Positions 61,852 to 64,000 of a DNA stretch of 64,000 bases are shown here, piece after piece. The DNA is from CAKZNE01 sp002695025. GTDB lineage: Bacteria; Bacteroidota; Bacteroidia; Flavobacteriales; Schleiferiaceae. The notes beneath the pieces were generated by a model. It was not told the origin of the DNA. It searched no databases and worked only from the letters and a program-made list of their open reading frames with translations. The stretch spans positions 248,001 to 312,000 of the forward strand of contig CAJWML010000001.1 in assembly GCA_913043285.1 (NCBI GenBank), read 5' to 3'. Made by a program: the position numbers and the translations under genes. Position 1 is the first letter of the stretch; the number at the start of each line of letters is the position of its first letter.

Positions 61852-64000
61852 ATGCTCCCAATAAATAAACGATTGTTATTATCCATTTTATTGGTAATGG
61901 GCATAGCCTTATCATTTTGGCTGGGTTCGCGTTATCCCCAACTCAATGAAAAAGCTATGATGGGCGGAGAAACGCCTGTTTTTGGAATTGGGTTTGATAA
62001 CTGGTTGCCCATCCCCGAAGATGCCAATCTGCTTGAGAAGGTCGTTTATAACACCCTGAACTGGGCCTATACCAATAAGAAAGGGATGTTTTTCGGATTA
62101 CTTTTTGCCTCATCCATCATGCTGCTGTTCTATCAATTGGCGCGCTATTTTTCCAACAATCGCATGTCCAACACTTTTTTGGGGTTATTTATCGGGGCTC
62201 CTTTAGGTGTATGTGTTAACTGTGCAGCTCCCATAGCTCAAGGTGTAAGGTCATCCGGAGGAAGGGCAGAAACTGCGCTTGCCATGTTGTTTAGCTCTCC
62301 TTCTCTCAACATGGTAGTGCTGGCCATGCTCTTTTCTATGTTTCCCTTTTACATGGTAGCGTTGAAATTGTCATTCACATTCATCGTTATCCTCGTTTTT
62401 ATTCCCTTGATAAGCCGTTTTTTCTTCAAGGAAGACATGATTATAGCTCAGCCGTCCGGGCTGGAGAAAAAAGCCTCTACCACCTTTTTACCAAAAGGAT
62501 TGGATTTTGAAAAAAATTCCAGTTCCAATACCTGGTTGGATTCATTGAAGTGGCTGTTTTTCAATTTCTTTAATGCCCTTTGGTATATATTGAAAACCAC
62601 CCTTCCCCTTATGATCCTGGCTGGATTATTGGGAAATATATTCATAACCTTTCTGCCGTTCGATGAACTTATAAGCTTACTTCCAGAGTATGGCTGGTTA
62701 AGAATTACCATGTTTACCCTCATCCTTGGGTTAATAGGCACCTTCCTTCCCGTGCCTATTGCATTTGACGTGATCATAGCAGCCATTCTTCTGGCCGGAG
62801 GCATGCCCGAGCAGTACGTGTTGGTGCTGTTGCTAAGCCTTGGCATTTACAGTGTGTATGCCTTTTTTATTGTGAGGCAATCCATTTCTTTAAAAGTAGC
62901 CGTTACCCTGTTCTTTTCCATTGCTATTGGAGCCACTGTTTTTGCCATTGGTGGTGGACAGTACGATCATCATGTTAAAGAGAAGAAGAAGAAGCTTTAC
63001 CTGGAACACCTTACTAAAGACCCTGGAACACCTTTAAAGATCCTTGGGAGTCCTCCTGTTAAATATCCCATTCCTGATCAAGGTTTTATAGCTGCTCTTA
63101 CCCCTGAAAAAGCCGGTTTTACCACTATATTCCAGAGTGAAGAAATGCAGCTGGAATTACAGCAGAGAAAATTTGAAAAGGTAAACACCGGAAAGGGTTT
63201 CAGGTTTCAACGTATGGAAGGCATGGAGTGGGGCATTAATGAATCTCCCTTCATTAACTTAGGTCATTTTACGGACCCCATGAGCTTCAGCAACGGTATT
63301 GCCTCAGGCGATGTGCATAACGATGGCTGGCCTGATATTGTATTGTCATCCAAAGAGGGCATCGCCCTCTATGCCAATAATCAAGGGAAGGGATTTTTAC
63401 GACAATGGATAGACACTACCATTTTCTCAGATCAATATGTATCTACCGCTGCTTTGGTAGATCTGAACAATGACGGATGGTTGGACATCTATTATTCCAC
63501 CTTCCGGAAGGGCAACTATGTACTTTACAATCAGGGAGGAAAATTTGACATAAGCCATAAGCAGGTCATTGATAATATACCGGGGGCAGTCATGACCGTG
63601 GCCAACTCCTTTGGCGATATCAATAAGGACGGGAGGCTAGATATACTCTTAGGAAATATGACTATCGGTCAGGCCTATTCCGGCAGATACTCCCTTACCA
63701 CGTCCAGAAATGCGGTAGCCATTCAGCAAAAGGATCATACAGGCCATTATAAAGTTCATCCATTATCCGGCAAGGCAGGTGAAAGTTGGTCCGTGCTGAT
63801 CACCGATTTTAACGATGATGGCTTTGCTGATCTTTTGTGTGGTAATGATTTTTCAATCCCGGATAATTATTACCTGGGGAATGGCACTGAAACTTTCAGG
63901 CAGCTGAAAATCCAGGATTCGGTAGTAAACATGTCCACACGTACAACAATGAGTATAACCACTGCCGATATTAACAATGACCTACATACGGACATGTACT
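61852..64000 (+). CDS. Second permease/FG-GAP fusion, cut by the window edge
   Basis: From the ATG at 61852 the frame is open to the end of the window (716 codons). It starts MLPINKRLLLSILLVMGIA. The permease half repeats GAPLGVCVNCAAPIAQG identically to the paralogue at 45711-48875, with similar flanks (RYPQLNEKAMM versus RYPALDEKAIM). FG-GAP units follow: DVHNDGWPDIVL, DLNNDGWLDIYY, DINKDGRLDILL, DFNDDGFADLLC, DINNDLHTDMY. The UnbV domain, if present, lies beyond the edge. It directly follows a sulfotransferase, as the other copy adjoins a hydroxylase, suggesting that these permeases belong to the modification island. Confidence 0.82.
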   Translation, partial: MLPINKRLLLSILLVMGIALSFWLGSRYPQLNEKAMMGGETPVFGIGFDNWLPIPEDANLLEKVVYNTLNWAYTNKKGMFFGLLFASSIMLLFYQLARYFSNNRMSNTFLGLFIGAPLGVCVNCAAPIAQGVRSSGGRAETALAMLFSSPSLNMVVLAMLFSMFPFYMVALKLSFTFIVILVFIPLISRFFFKEDMIIAQPSGLEKKASTTFLPKGLDFEKNSSSNTWLDSLKWLFFNFFNALWYILKTTLPLMILAGLLGNIFITFLPFDELISLLPEYGWLRITMFTLILGLIGTFLPVPIAFDVIIAAILLAGGMPEQYVLVLLLSLGIYSVYAFFIVRQSISLKVAVTLFFSIAIGATVFAIGGGQYDHHVKEKKKKLYLEHLTKDPGTPLKILGSPPVKYPIPDQGFIAALTPEKAGFTTIFQSEEMQLELQQRKFEKVNTGKGFRFQRMEGMEWGINESPFINLGHFTDPMSFSNGIASGDVHNDGWPDIVLSSKEGIALYANNQGKGFLRQWIDTTIFSDQYVSTAALVDLNNDGWLDIYYSTFRKGNYVLYNQGGKFDISHKQVIDNIPGAVMTVANSFGDINKDGRLDILLGNMTIGQAYSGRYSLTTSRNAVAIQQKDHTGHYKVHPLSGKAGESWSVLITDFNDDGFADLLCGNDFSIPDNYYLGNGTETFRQLKIQDSVVNMSTRTTMSITTADINNDLHTDMY

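Noticed and set aside
1..64000. CRISPR arrays, tRNA/rRNA genes, insertion sequences, prophage
   Set aside because: No regularly spaced repeats, cloverleaf-like segments, transposases or phage structural genes were seen.

Overview
The window looks like a chromosomal segment of a Bacteroidota bacterium; order and genus cannot be fixed from the sequence. The signs are two secreted proteins ending in type IX secretion (T9SS) sorting domains, a full Bat aerotolerance operon, an S46 dipeptidyl-peptidase, LytTR/His_kinase signalling, the ligase/PdeM DNA-repair pair, an absence of obvious Shine-Dalgarno sequences, and several Bacteroidota-type -7 promoter elements (TAnnTTTG) just ahead of start codons. 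No rRNA, tRNA, insertion sequence or CRISPR array was seen.

The left part (1-31.3 kb) is mixed core and accessory metabolism. It holds a DUF985 cupin, an aldo/keto reductase, two kynurenine-pathway enzymes (3-hydroxyanthranilate dioxygenase and ACMS decarboxylase) split by a glycosyltransferase and a lipoprotein, a PurF-type amidophosphoribosyltransferase, and a PhyH oxygenase facing a sulfotransferase. These are followed by a T9SS esterase, a LytTR regulator with a TPR histidine kinase, an ATP-dependent DNA ligase, catalase, a DPP7-like peptidase, PdeM, a haem/FG-GAP lipoprotein with a BamA-like barrel, a fructosamine kinase overlapping a hybrid sensor kinase, a di-haem peroxidase and a PhoX-like T9SS protein.

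The middle (31.7-42.7 kb) is the tightly packed operon moxR-DUF58-(DUF4381-like)-batA-batB-batC-batD-batE, then a DoxX-like protein, dGTPase (convergent) and a TonB protein with a possible Fur box.

The right part (42.7 kb to the edge) is the unusual region. At 49.1-53.2 kb one strand carries an HprK-like kinase, a sulfotransferase, a PqqD-like recognition protein (lasso B1), an asparagine-synthetase-like lactam synthetase (lasso C) and an unlisted 50-residue ORF with the layout of a lasso-peptide precursor. In that ORF a WxxPxL leader motif and Thr at leader position -2 precede a 15-residue core, GGGPIGPVENQFYNS. Gly1 can close a nine-residue ring on Glu9, and the C-terminal Ser suits an HprK-like lasso kinase of the paeninodin type. 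The B2 protease is not next to B1; it lies 5 kb away as the C-terminal half of a sulfotransferase fusion (42.7-43.8 kb). Around it are two paralogous Asp/Asn-hydroxylase-like proteins, more sulfotransferases, and two large paralogous fusions of a DUF318/ArsP-like permease with FG-GAP/UnbV repeats, one on each side of the cluster. No ABC exporter is visible. From 53.4 kb a glycan-type locus follows: MBOAT acyltransferase, GT2, methyltransferase, polytopic membrane protein, GT8, SGNH-like protein and two sulfotransferases.

My reading is a lasso-peptide system predicted to be phosphorylated and possibly sulfated or hydroxylated, set in a sulfotransferase-rich surface-modification island. The precursor, B1, C and kinase rest on motifs seen directly. 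The tailoring and export roles are inference.
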